Shown piece after piece: positions 21,103-30,656 of a stretch of DNA of 64,000 nt. A program made the translations under genes and the position numbers. Each line of letters begins with the position of its first letter. Positions within the stretch are counted from its first letter, which is position 1. Below the pieces are notes generated by a model. It was not told where the DNA came from, did not search any database, and was given only the letters and a program-made list of their open reading frames with translations. The stretch spans positions 682,001 through 746,000 of the forward strand of contig OZ345363.1 of NCBI GenBank assembly GCA_977006965.1, read 5' to 3'. This stretch comes from Phymatolithon calcareum. Taxonomy: Eukaryota; Rhodophyta; Florideophyceae; Hapalidiales.

Positions 21103-21105
21103 AAC
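21093..21105 (-). promoter_or_regulatory. Copia primer binding site (half initiator tRNA-Met)
   Basis: On the minus strand GTTATGGGCCCAG follows the 5' LTR directly. It is complementary to the anticodon arm of initiator tRNA-Met (GGGCCCAUAAC). Drosophila copia primes from the same half-tRNA position. The ATG of gag lies within it. Confidence 0.85.
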
Positions 21106-21290
21106 TATGGTACGTAGTGAGACCTGTACGCGTGGCAGCGAGCGCCTGTGTCGAGAGGCGATGTAAAAGTTGATGGACCAGGGACGCGCGCGCGGTTGGC
21201 AAGAAATAAAGGGTACGAATACCCTCAGACAGTTGTTGGATTGTTTTGTCTGGTCCCCCGTTTTACACGTGGAGGCAGTATGATGCCACA
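21106..21290 (-). repeat. Copia 5' LTR (185 bp, internally deleted)
   Basis: It matches the two ends of the 303-bp 3' LTR but lacks the central 118 bp that contains the TATA-like motif. It begins TGTGG on the minus strand, next to the ATGTG duplication at 21291-21295. Confidence 0.9.
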
Positions 21291-21295
21291 ATGTG

Positions 21296-21543
21296 TATTT
21301 GTCATAGGATATTTTCTACGCTAGTCACTCAAGTGTTTTACACGACACATTTTTTGTGTGCACCGCCACGTATTACAGTTGTGCACGAAAGTGCAGGCAA
21401 TCCTACTCGAGTAGTATACTACTAACTTACAGCATTGTGGCGGCATGATTTCAAAAACGGCTAAATTTGAAATCATGCAGCCAGCAATACTGAAAGTTCT
21501 GATCATAAATCCTCACGCAACTTGCACGACTCCAAATCTGCGC
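21296..21543. other. Spacer between copia and gypsy elements
   Basis: About 250 bases without a gene. A hairpin of GCATGATTTCAAA and its complement lies near 21443-21480. Confidence 0.5.
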
Positions 21544-21548
21544 CGCAG

Positions 21549-22046
21549 TGTAGCGATTTTATATTACAAGAGTTACAATTGTACTACAACTATGACTGCT
21601 ACGTAGCGCATTACAGTAAATGTTACACATGTACTGCAAAATGCCACGTATGCAAATACACGAGTATTACAAGTGTCATTGCAAAGTTTCAATCATTCGC
21701 ATTCCTATTGGTCAGTTTTAGATTCCATCACCCAATCGTCTAGTGGAATCTAAATAGGGCTTTTTATATGTAAAAAATGGGTTTAGTTTAGAATGGAAGA
21801 TGCGACCATCGTCTCTATAAGACGAACCGACGTCGCACTTTGCTAGAGAAGGCAAGACTAAAGCGGAGCAAACCACTCCGAGTAAGGTCAAAGAGTGTCT
21901 CAAGGACATTAAGTCTAGTTCCTCTTGACCAAGAAGCAAAACAACAACTTAAAAGTAAAGTAAAAATTCCATTCCAACATTTAAAAGTTCCAACAAAATT
22001 CCAACAAAATATCATAACGACAATATCATAATAATAAGTCGTTATA
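21549..22046 (+). repeat. Gypsy 5' LTR (498 bp)
   Basis: Starts TGTAGCGA and ends TCGTTATA. A TATA-like TTTTTATATGTAAA lies near 21760. It has 12 bases not present in the 3' LTR (about 21896-21908). Confidence 0.93.
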
Positions 22047-22048
22047 AT

Positions 22049-22060
22049 TGGTAGCACCGG
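22049..22060 (+). promoter_or_regulatory. Gypsy primer binding site
   Basis: TGGTAGCACCGG begins two bases after the LTR. The reverse complement ends CUACCA, as expected for the 3' end of an initiator tRNA-Met, so full tRNA 3'-end priming is likely. Confidence 0.7.
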
Positions 22061-22117
22061 ACAACACGGTAACTAAACAATCATATTTTACGAAAATTTC
22101 TGAATATTTGAATATCA

Positions 22118-22842
22118 GTGAACAAGTCTGAAAATAATTCGAAAACGTCCGAAAATTCCGAAAAAGGCACTAAGGCCCCATCGGACACTTTGCAGGACCA
22201 ATCGGACCACGAGGTCCAGAAGAAGTCCCCAGCGGACCCTAAAACCAAGGTCGTTTCGACCCCCCCAATCAAAACAGTATCGAAAAATAAGGAAGTTACC
22301 GAAAATCCTGGAAAAGTAATCGAAATTATAGAAATCGAGGATACGCCTGAAATTTATCCGAAAATCAAGGGGGAAGAGATTTTTAGAACGGCGTTAGAAT
22401 TTAACGCTTATAAAAGGGTGCCGAAGATCAGCGCCATTGGCGCGAACAAGCTGATTGGTCGGACTTCCTGTAATGTTTGTGGCTATCGGAAAGGACCAAC
22501 CGAATTCTTTACCGATCATAACATTTCAGAGAATCATATCAAGGTTCTCATATACAAGAAGGGTTTCGGCAAAGCGATCCTCGATTTGGAGAATACCATT
22601 TCTAACTGGTAAATATTCAGTGTGACTTGTGTCATACGTGGTATAAGAATAAGGTGTTTTTTAATGCCCACAAATTGGGTGAGGAGCACAAAAATCGAAA
22701 AATCGCTATCGAACGCCTTCTGAATCTTGCATATCAAACGACCGACATCAAGAAGTTTACGAATATATCAAAAGCTCCTAAGATAAGTATTAGTGCGATT
22801 AGAAAATCGCTAAAGTATCAAAGGAACGGTCGTAAGCATTAG
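22118..22842 (+). pseudogene. Pre-gag ORF with two U1-type zinc fingers
   Basis: Two open stretches (22118-22612 and 22627-22842) read as one protein broken by a frameshift near 22612. The first part is a Lys/Ser/Glu-rich disordered region followed by a finger CNVCG...H-x5-H. The second begins CDLCH...H-x5-H. Both fit C-x2-C-x12-H-x5-H exactly, the spacing of U1/matrin-type C2H2 fingers that bind double-stranded RNA or act in RNA processing, so they look duplicated. No in-frame ATG is seen near the start. An ORF of this kind ahead of gag is not standard for Ty3/gypsy. A role in RNA or DNA binding is inferred from the fingers only. Confidence 0.6.
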
Positions 22843-23080
22843 TGATAATTAGTTGATATCTAATTGATCATCAGAATCAAAATCAATTAAATTGGGATTA
22901 AATAAATATTACTGTTGTTATAAATCTGTTAATATCCGAGAACCGTGTTAACTTGGTATCCTCACTGACCTTTTCGTCTATTGGGTGTTACCAAGGACGA
23001 CCGACTGGGACAAAGGTTCGAGTAACGCAACAAGGGCACGGGAGGAGAATAGCGGTAAGTTCAGGAAATATTAAAACAAA

Positions 23081-23926
23081 ATGGAACATATACAACAGCA
23101 ACAAGAACAGGCACAAGTTATTCAGAACTTGCAGACTGCCGTCACAGGACTACAGCGACAATTACATAATGCAAATCAAGCATTTATAAACCTGTGTTCG
23201 AGCAACCGCTGGTTAAAAACAGCAAGACCAGACAAATTTAGCGGACAGAATGTTCGTAGCTGGTTGCAGTCAATTCAAAATATACTTGAAAACCAAACAA
23301 CGGCGCCCGATGAGGCACACAAAATCAAGTATGCTGTTAGTTACCTTACCGGGGATGGATTACAATGGTGGGAACTTATAAATATAAGTACCCAAGTTAA
23401 TATTACAACATTTGAAGATTTCAAAAAAGAATTATTGAAGTATTTCGAACCCGTTAACAGGGAAGTGAACGCGAGAAAAGCACTTAGTACGTTAGAACAA
23501 ATGGGAGCTTACAGCTCAGTTTCATCATATAATGCGGAGTTTTCTAAATGGTTACTCCAAATCCCGACTATGGCTAATGATGAACAGGTCTTCCATTACA
23601 GCCAGGGATTGAAGAATAGAATAAGAGTCGAGATAGAAAGATCTGAAACAACATCACGCCAAGATGCAATGAGAATTGCTGATCGAATGGACAAGATCTA
23701 CACTAGTGGACCATTCCCATTCCAAGGAGGAAGAAATAATGGGGTTACACTAATGGAAATTGGGGGTTTTCCTGAGAAGAATAGGGAATAGTAAATTTGT
23801 AAAACTATCTCCAGAAGAAAGAACAAAACTGATGGAACAAAACAAGTGCTTTCTATGCAAAAGAGTTGGCTGCCGTGCGATTAAACATTCACGGAGGAAG
23901 CCAAAAAACCAGTTCAACCGTTATTA
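23081..23926 (+). pseudogene. Gypsy gag
   Basis: An ATG at 23081 opens 236 codons. A Gln-rich coiled-coil-like start is followed by a typical retrotransposon gag domain (DKFSGQNVRSWLQSIQ, LTGDGLQWWE, FEDFKKELLKYF, SVSSYNAEFSKW). It stops at 23791. In another frame, about 23800-23926, the text continues with CFLCKRVGCRAIKH, a damaged zinc knuckle in which the His is replaced by Cys. Gag would package element RNA, but the frameshift and lost ligand make this copy defective. Confidence 0.85.
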
Positions 23927-24003
23927 GGGCTCGACACTAAAACGGGTGCATGTATAGTAGCCGATGAAAACAAAAAACGAGAAAATACCAAAAAGAGAAT
24001 AGC

Positions 24004-24590
24004 GTGCACGAAAAAGAGACAACTCAGAGTAGTTGTGCAGGTGAGGAAACTAAGGGTAGTTTCCAAGAGACTGCGAAGCTTGAGGGAATCAAGAGGCGTC
24101 CCCAAGATACTAAAAAGCAGAAAAATACTGCCGAGACTGAGCGGAGTCTCGAGGTGGAATCTGAGCGTATTTTCCACAATAGGGTACCAAGAGATAAAAA
24201 GCAGAAAAATACTTCAAGAGTTTGTACGTTCTCTCCGTACAGAAAAAAGCCTAAGAAGAGGCAAGCACTATTGGTTTTCAGAGGAGAAATAGTAAGGCAA
24301 AGTGGCAAATTCTACTGTAAAACCTTAGTGGATAGTGGATGTGAAGAAATAATCATATCAAAGGATTTTGCGCAAAAACTAGAGTTAAGGAGAGAAAGAA
24401 CTAACCTCAAAGCAGAACTTTGGGACGGAATACTTGTCAAAATGGACTTATATTCTGAAAATCTGGGATTAGGTATCGGAGAGGCAATCGTCAATATACG
24501 CCCGTACATCGTAGATTGGATCGCCTACGACATAATCTTAGGATAGAGCTGGCTAACGGATGTCAATCCTATAATAGATTGGACTCGAAA
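24004..24590 (+). pseudogene. Gypsy protease
   Basis: After a Lys/Glu-rich linker, the text KTLVDSGCEEIIISKDFA carries the DSG active site of a retroviral-type aspartic protease. The second conserved motif appears as AYDIILG, followed by a TAG stop at 24544 and then SWLTDVNP in the same frame. The usual reading is D-I-I-L-G-(any)-x-W-L, so the TAG replaces one sense codon. Apart from that nonsense mutation the domain is complete. Confidence 0.85.
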
Positions 24591-24594
24591 TCGA

Positions 24595-25568
24595 GTGCGT
24601 ATTAACATTAATGACCAGATTGTTACTCTGGACGCAGAGGCTCATAAGCATGGGGCATGCCTCCTGAATAGCATGCTTACGAGTAAACAGTTCGCGAGGT
24701 TAGCAAAAAAGAGAAATAATACTTGTTACCATTTGCTTCTAAAACCATCAGGGGATGAGCATTTAAACGAAGAACACAGTAAGGGTATCAAGGAAATATT
24801 GCAAAAATATGAGGATGTTTTCCCGAAACGTTACCTCCGGGATTACCTTCAAAGAGAAACATTGAAATGACGATCAATTTGGAAGAAGGATCAAAACCAA
24901 AAATTGGTCCAATATATAAACTATCTGTTTTAGAGTTAAAAGAAATGAGAAAACAACTCGAAGAAGCATTAGGAAACGGCTTCATTCTACCAACTGTGAG
25001 TCCTTGGGGAAGTCCAGTCCTATTCACGAAAAAGAAGGATGGAACTCTCCGTATGTATATAGACTACAAAGCACTCAACAAACAAACAATGCGGAATCAA
25101 GTTCCATTACCTCTCATAGACGAAGTTTGGGACCAATTAAGTGGAGCAAAATTCTTCTCCACTCTCGATTTAAGAAGTGGTTATCACCAAATTCGTATAA
25201 AAGAATCCGATATTGAAATAACTGCATTCCGAACACGCTATGGACAGTTTGAATATCTGGTAACTCCGTTTGGATTAAGTGGAGCTCCAGGATGTTTTCA
25301 AACCTTAATGAATAATATCTTCCGACAGTATCTAGATAAATTTATCCTAGTATATTTGGATGATATTTTAATATACAGCAAAAGTGAAGAAGAACATTTC
25401 AAACATTTGGAAATTACTCTCGGCATACTGAGGAAAAATCAATTGTATGCGAAGAAATCCAAGTGCAAATTCTTCAAGACTCAAGTTGAATACTTGGGAC
25501 ATATAATCAGTGAAGATGGAATCAAAGTTGACCCTAAAAACGTTGAAGATATCAATAATTGGGAAGCA
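24595..25568 (+). pseudogene. Gypsy reverse transcriptase
   Basis: The linker frame (24595-24870) is joined by a frameshift to the 24867-25568 frame. Motifs are PIYKLSVLELKEMRKQLEE, SPWGSPVLFTKKKDGTLRM, YKALNKQT, FSTLDLRSGYHQIRI, FEYLVTPFGLSGAPGCFQ and LVYLDDILIYSKS (catalytic Asp pair), then EYLGHIISEDGI. This is a textbook Ty3/gypsy polymerase domain. It is interrupted at 25568, after the codons for NNWEA, by a 396-bp solo LTR. The interrupted reading resumes exactly at 25970. Confidence 0.93.
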
Positions 25569-25964
25569 TGTGGCATCCAACGCCACTATCATACTCCTAT
25601 ACAAATAACTCCCTTCAAATTGTCATTACAGCTTGCATTTACAGCAAACCATTACAGATGGCATTACAGTCATTACAGTACCATAGGTTTCCATGCGTAC
25701 TTACACCATGAAGGATCACCAAGGGCAAACCCTAGAACCGCTGCTTACAGTTTACAGGTGCTTACATTACTTACACTGTAAGCACCTCGTGGAAGCCGCG
25801 AAGCGGCTTCCACAGTCCTCCATTGATCCAATTCTCATACTGCTAAGTCATCTTTTGATCCATTGTTTTTCTATAAAGTTCGCGCTTCGCGCCGCCCTTG
25901 GCTTTCCGCCAGGGAACAAACCGACCAAGCCCAGTGTGCCAACTTGTGCGTTTCAAACCCCACA
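25569..25964. mobile_element. Solo LTR of another retrotransposon, nested in gypsy pol
   Basis: A 396-bp insertion starts TGTGGCATCC and ends CCCACA, flanked by the 5-bp duplication AAGCA (25564-25568, 25965-25969). Removing it with one duplication copy restores the pol frame. It has a TCTATAAAG box near 25869, a perfect hairpin GTGGAAGCCGC/GCGGCTTCCAC near 25790-25813, and at least four CATTACAG repeats. Its first nine bases match the copia LTR at 21290, which suggests a related family. Confidence 0.9.
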
Positions 25965-25969
25965 AAGCA

Positions 25970-26572
25970 CCAAATAATGTAAAGCAAGTCCAAAGTTTCT
26001 TAGGACTATTTAATTACTATAGAAAGTTCGTAAAGGATTTTGCTAAATTAGCAGCACCCTTAACGAATTTAACCAGAAAAAATAATACTTTTAAATGTGA
26101 AAAACTAGAAAACAATGCTTTTCAATCTTTAAAAAGAACTCTAAGTAATACACCAGTTCTTAAATGTGCTGATCCGAGTCTAGAATACGAAGTAACATCT
26201 GATGATTCAGATACAGGAACTGGAGCAGTACTCACACAAACAGATGAAAAAGGATGCAGACCTGTAGCGTATGCATCGAAAAAACTAAGTTTAGCAGAAC
26301 AAAACTATAGTACACCTGAGAAGGAACTTCTTGGGATAATACACGCATTGCAAACATGGAGATCGTATCTGCATGGGTCAAAATTTACAATCTTAACCGA
26401 CCATCATCCATTGAAATATTTAGATACTCAAAAAAAACTATCAAGAAAACAAGCGAGATGGGTCGAGTTCATGCAAGAGTTTAATTACTCAATTAAGTAC
26501 ATAAAGGGAAAATCGAATACCGTCGCTGACGCACTTTCACGTAAGAATACAATCAACGGATGTTATTCGTGA
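25970..26572 (+). pseudogene. Gypsy RNase H
   Basis: The frame continues from reverse transcriptase with VQSFLGLFNYYRKFVKDF. The RNase H domain follows: YEVTSDDSDTGTGAVL (first Asp, normally TDAS), YSTPEKELLGII with Glu, FTILTDHHPL with Asp, and KGKSNTVADALSR at the end. The frame closes at 26572, and the link to integrase is broken by frameshifts. Confidence 0.9.
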
Positions 26573-26686
26573 ACTTTTATCTATTACTAAAGTGAAAATA
26601 AGTGACGAAATATTGAATAATCTTGAAAAGATTATAAAATTGACAATTATTTTAAAGAAAAGTGGGATAATGTAAAAAAACCTTAT

Positions 26687-27415
26687 ATGAAAAAGGGGAG
26701 TAGGTTGTACTTTGAAAACAGACTTTGCGTACCTGAAGGTGAAATAAGGAAAACGGTTTTGCATGATAATCATGAATCTCTATTAGGAGGACATAGAGGT
26801 GAGAATGAAACATTCGCCCTACTTAAACGACACTTCTACTGGCCTGCACAAAGAAGGGATATCAAGAAATATGTAAATTCATGTCAAAAATGTCAAGAAT
26901 CTAAAGCTAACCAATTGAAGTTAGGAAAACTAAGACCTTTTCCACCTGCCGAACGTAAGTGGGAAGAAATTTCAATGGATTTCATATTTAAATTACCAAA
27001 AACGAAGGACAATATGACAACCATTTTAGTAGTTGTTGACAAACTATCCAAAAGAGCACATTTTATCTCTCTTGCAGCTAAGGACAAAGCAAAAGACACG
27101 GCAAAAGTGTTCTATAAAGAAATATACAAACATCATGGTCTACCCAGAACAATCATATCTGGTAGAGAAGCACGATTCACTGCCAACTTCTGGAAAGAAC
27201 TCATGCGACTCCTTCAGACTCATTCAAATCTTTCGACTGCCTTTCACCCACAAACCGATGGACAGTCAGAGCGTTCTTCTAGAACATTACAAGAAATGTT
27301 AAGATGTTTTGTCAGTTACACACAGAAAGATTGGAGGAAATATCTTCCAGGTCTCGAATTCACGTACAATAATCACATCAACGATACCACGAAGTATTCT
27401 CTGTTTTTCCTATAA
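26687..27415 (+). pseudogene. Gypsy integrase
   Basis: Contains the HHCC zinc finger (HDNHESLLGGHRG ... CQKCQESK), the core with SMDFIFKLP (first Asp), and FHPQTDGQSERSSRTLQEML (Glu). Between them the usual ISDRD segment reads IISGREARF, so the second catalytic Asp is replaced by Gly. The ORF stops at 27415, in a position where YGQNPLS-like text follows in frame. Inactive both by catalytic change and by truncation. Confidence 0.9.
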
Positions 27416-27892
27416 TATGGACAAAACCCACTTTCAATCTCTGATATCTTATTCAGTGATGAAAGTACTAAGAATAGAAATTCAAAACGATTCCTGAAAG
27501 AAATCAATGAAGCAACTAAATTTGCAAAATTAGCAATAGAGTAGGCTAATTTACGCAATGCTGACAACGTTGACAGTAAGAGGAATGATGAAGAATTTGA
27601 AGTAGGTGATCAAGTGATGCTTTCAACTGAGAATCTATCGCTCAAATCTGGTAGAGTTAAAAAGTTAGAACCAAAGCTTCTTGGACCCTTGACAATCCTC
27701 AAGAAACACGCAAACGGTGTAGCGTATAAATTGGAAATACCAGAACAACTTGGAGCAATTCACGATACATTCCATATATCTCTACTGAAACGTTTTGTAC
27801 CTGATACCTTCGACCGAACCATAGCCAATCCAACAAGTACCGGCGCCAAGAATTTCATGAAAATATCCGACCTTCTAAACCCCGAAACTTAA
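27416..27892 (+). pseudogene. Gypsy integrase C-terminal region
   Basis: Text after the integrase stop includes an in-frame TAG near 27542. It then continues in the open stretch 27614-27892 with FEVGDQVMLSTENL, KKLEPKLLGPLTILKKHANGVAYKLEIP and HDTFHISLLKRFVP. These are the standard SH3-like end of gypsy integrase. No chromodomain follows before the stop at 27892. Confidence 0.85.
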
Positions 27893-27916
27893 AGTATTTG
27901 AGGACGAATACAGAAT

Positions 27917-27928
27917 AAAAGGGGAGGA
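27917..27928 (+). other. Gypsy polypurine tract
   Basis: AAAAGGGGAGGA, two bases before the 3' LTR. Confidence 0.8.
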
Positions 27929-27930
27929 TT

Positions 27931-28416
27931 TGTAACGATTTTATATTACAAGAGTTACAATTGTACTACAACTATGACTGCTACGTAGCGCATTACAGTA
28001 AATGTTACACATGTACTGCAAAATGCCACGTATGCAAATACACGAGTATTACAAGTGTCATTGCAAAGTTTCAATCATTCGCATTCCTATTGGTCAGTTT
28101 TAGATTCCATCACCCAATCGTCTAGTGGAATCTAAATAGGGCTTTTTATATATAAAAATGGGTTTAGTTTAGAATGGAAGATGCGACCATCGTCGATATA
28201 AGACGAACCGACGTCGCACTTTGCTAGAGAAGGCAAGAATAAAGCGGAGCAAACCACTCCGAGTAAGGTCAAAGAGCATTAAGTCTTGTACCTCTTGACC
28301 AAGAAGCAAAACAATAACTTAAAAGTAAAGTAAAAATTCCATTCCAACATTTAAAAGTTCCAACAAAATTCCAACAAAATATCATAACGACAATATCATA
28401 ATAATAAGTCGTTATA
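27931..28416 (+). repeat. Gypsy 3' LTR (486 bp)
   Basis: Starts TGTAACGA and ends TCGTTATA. It is near-identical to 21549-22046, and has TTTTTATATATAAA near 28143. Confidence 0.93.
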
Positions 28417-28421
28417 CGCAG

Positions 28422-28642
28422 GGAGTCGACATTTTTGCGTGAGGATTTTATGATGGACGTGAGCGGGTGTAAGTCGAAACTCACGAGAACCAATCATTCG
28501 CTTACAGCGATACGCCAAATTCGCACGCGCACGCCTGAATTTTGTCGTATAGAACCGGCCTCACTCCTTGATTGGGCGGTTCTTTTACTGTTTGAAGCAA
28601 ATGATTTTAGTTGTTAGTTTACAAATTAATTTATTTAAGTGT
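28422..28642. other. Spacer between gypsy and the Mutator-like element
   Basis: 221 bases with no recognised feature. Confidence 0.5.
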
Positions 28643-28651
28643 TATTTTAAT

Positions 28652-29626
28652 GGGGAATTTACTAAAATGACCACCATGCCTGGGTGTAGTTATGATCCTG
28701 TACTTTTCTGTCAGCATCCAGCAAACGGTCCATCACTCAGGTCCGTTGAGACCGATACATGCCCAGGTGCCAACGTCTTGATCTTACAGTTATTTCGGTT
28801 TGTAAAACGGATCTGCCCTAGGACGAAACGGAACAATTTGTTCGAAGATCGCCATGTCCCACATTTCCACAGTTTTGTCCCAATAAAGCCGCTCGGCGAC
28901 CTTGCCGATTTCGATTTTTCGGTACACCATCCGATTCAAGCTACCGTCTTCGACAATGGACAGGCCGTTTACGACCGAAATTGATATTGGTGCTCTTTTC
29001 CAGTCCAAGAATATCCTAAAGTAAGCTCTTTCCACCTATCCTGCACTAAAGGGTTACACGTTTGCCGTCCTGAAAAGCACAAAAACCAGATTTATGGCAA
29101 TTTACCATTCCAAATGGGCTGCATCCACTCACGAATCTACATGTGGCTTTCGGCTCCATGCCATGGGCAGCGAAAAAGGATCGTTCGAAGTGAAGGTATG
29201 GAAGCCAGATCACAGTTGCGCGATCGGAATCGTCCCAAACCGCAGTCCTCACGGTTTCAATTGGATGGCCGATATTGTTCCAGGACAAATTAGTGACCAG
29301 CTGGACGATCCGCCCAAGAGCATCATTACAGACATTCGCCGTGAGCACGGAATCACAATTACGTATATAGCTGGCTCTGCATCTGACCGGTCCGTTACGT
29401 GTAAGAAATGCAACAAACCTAGCCATAATAAGCGCTCCTGTAAGGAAGCCGTTGAGCCCCAGCGGCCCTCTCAGCCCCCCTCCGATCAATAAACTGATGT
29501 TATTTCTGGACCCTATAGTTTTATGCTGCCCCGCATTACACCAAAGCTATAATCATAACAACACCCATGCATGGTGGTCATTTTAGTAAATACGGCAAAC
29601 TACGTGGTCATTTTAGTAAATTCGCC
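28652..29626 (+). mobile_element. Internally deleted Mutator-like element (MULE)
   Basis: A 975-bp element flanked by the 9-bp duplication TATTTTAAT (28643-28651, 29627-29635), the length typical of Mutator. Ends are GGGGAATTTACTAAAATGACC and, inverted, GGCGAATTTACTAAAATGACC. At the right end the block ATTTACTAAAATGACCAC occurs twice in the same orientation, 35 bases apart. Inside is only the DNA-binding end and zinc knuckle of a MULE transposase. Confidence 0.85.
29094..29492 (+). CDS. MULE-derived protein: DNA-binding domain fused to zinc knuckle
   Basis: 132 codons from the ATG at 29094. In the same frame, upstream of a TAA at 29022, protein-like text goes further, so the ORF may be a truncated form. 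Residues about 15-90 (STCGFRLHAM ... FEVKVWKPDHSC ... ADIVPGQI ... ITYI) match the Cys/His layout of the MuDR N-terminal zinc-binding DNA-binding domain. About ten residues later comes CKKCNKPSHNKRSC, a C-x2-C-x4-H-x4-C knuckle normally found at the far C-terminus of MULE transposases. The whole DDE catalytic core is missing. If expressed it could bind MULE ends without cutting, so it might repress or titrate. That role is inference. Confidence 0.65.
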   Translation: MAIYHSKWAASTHESTCGFRLHAMGSEKGSFEVKVWKPDHSCAIGIVPNRSPHGFNWMADIVPGQISDQLDDPPKSIITDIRREHGITITYIAGSASDRSVTCKKCNKPSHNKRSCKEAVEPQRPSQPPSDQ

Positions 29627-29635
29627 TATTTTAAT

Positions 29636-30491
29636 TTAAGGACCTACTTCCCCATCTTTGAAGCGCTCTCACTGGCCGAAACAATGCTCATAAATTGGAT
29701 AAAAATTTTAATTATGTCGTTCGCACCGACGGGACTGCATCCAGTTTCAAGAAAATGTGTAGAAACAAGTGAAATATTTTCAAATATGAAGTCAGCAAAA
29801 GTATCCAATATTCTGCTCTAATCAATCATTACAGAAAAATGCTTACTGCGTTTCCTTCGAACAGTTTCAGCTTCTCGTCGGGGCGCAACGTGAATTTTAG
29901 TATATTTTTCGCCTGTTCCTTTGACGATTTTAAAAAACTATTGGTCTCGCGGCGCGAACTTTTTTGCCACCTAGACGTTCGATTTTACCAAATTTGCAGT
30001 ATTCCTGCGGTAGTCTACAAAAATTCGAAACTTTTGACCGAGGCAATAAGAAATTCATCGAGTCCTTTTCGAGATAATTGTTCATCTTTGTAGGCGATTC
30101 TTTTTCAAGATCAGAATTACGAAAAGTGCTCTACACTCCTTATATCATCCCCTTTCTTTGATTTTTTTATCTTTGGATAACCTACATTCTTGGCTTTCTA
30201 TAATAGTCTTCGAAATTCGAAGAACGGATCAGGAAGTGGTCTTAAACTGCGCGTTTAAGGAGCTGTCCCGATTTTCGAAGGAACCCTCTGCTGAGAATTT
30301 CTAGAAAACGTTTCCACGGCGCGAGGACTTTTTTTGCTTAGCCAGTTATGTACTGCCATAACAGAAAGTGTCCAATGAGCTTCTCGGATTGCCAAGCTCA
30401 TAAAAAATAAAAGGACCTACATCCCCATCTTAGATTTTCAAGAATCCGTGGAACACTTGCAATCAAGTCGTCATTTGGAATGTTCCTTCCC
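29636..30491. other. No gene recognised
   Basis: AT-rich sequence with ORFs below 85 codons and no motif. The neighbouring MULE target lies at its left edge. Confidence 0.4.
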
Positions 30492-30656
30492 ATGAGCACC
30501 TACACCCTTATAGAGCTCATCGGCCAATGTGGAAAACATGTCATCAAAGATGTGATAAATGGCCTCGCAAAAGACAGACACTCCAAAGAGGACAGCGCCT
30601 GGACTAATCGAGCACTCGACGAGCTCTTAGCCATGTTTCAGGCTGCTGCCAAGTAA
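30492..30656 (+). CDS. 54-residue ORF at the start of dispersed repeat R3
   Basis: The ATG at 30492 and TAA at 30654 enclose 54 codons of well-mixed helical text ending in LDELLAMFQAAAK. The last third is also present, on the other strand, in the repeat copy at 58373-58690. It is therefore probably the C-terminal end of a protein encoded by the repeat family, not a host gene. No family is recognised. Confidence 0.35.
   Translation: MSTYTLIELIGQCGKHVIKDVINGLAKDRHSKEDSAWTNRALDELLAMFQAAAK

Larger units (their letters stand above)
14222..21295 (-). mobile_element. Copia (Ty1) LTR retrotransposon with an antisense extra gene
   Basis: A complete insertion bounded by the 5-bp target duplication ATGTG (14222-14226 and 21291-21295). 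In minus-strand order it has the 5' LTR (21290-21106), a primer binding site, gag, protease, integrase, reverse transcriptase and RNase H in the copia order, then an antisense plus-strand gene, a polypurine tract and the 3' LTR (14529-14227). Several frameshifts break gag-pol, so the copy is probably dead. The 5' LTR lacks about 118 bp present in the 3' LTR. Confidence 0.92.
21544..28421 (+). mobile_element. Ty3/gypsy LTR retrotransposon
   Basis: Bounded by the 5-bp target duplication CGCAG (21544-21548 and 28417-28421). Order: LTR, primer binding site, a zinc-finger ORF, gag, protease, reverse transcriptase, RNase H, integrase, polypurine tract, LTR. Integrase lies downstream of RNase H, which defines Ty3/gypsy. 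The LTRs are nearly identical apart from a 12-base indel and a few changes, so insertion was recent, yet the coding region has many stops and frameshifts. A solo LTR of another element sits in pol. Confidence 0.95.
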
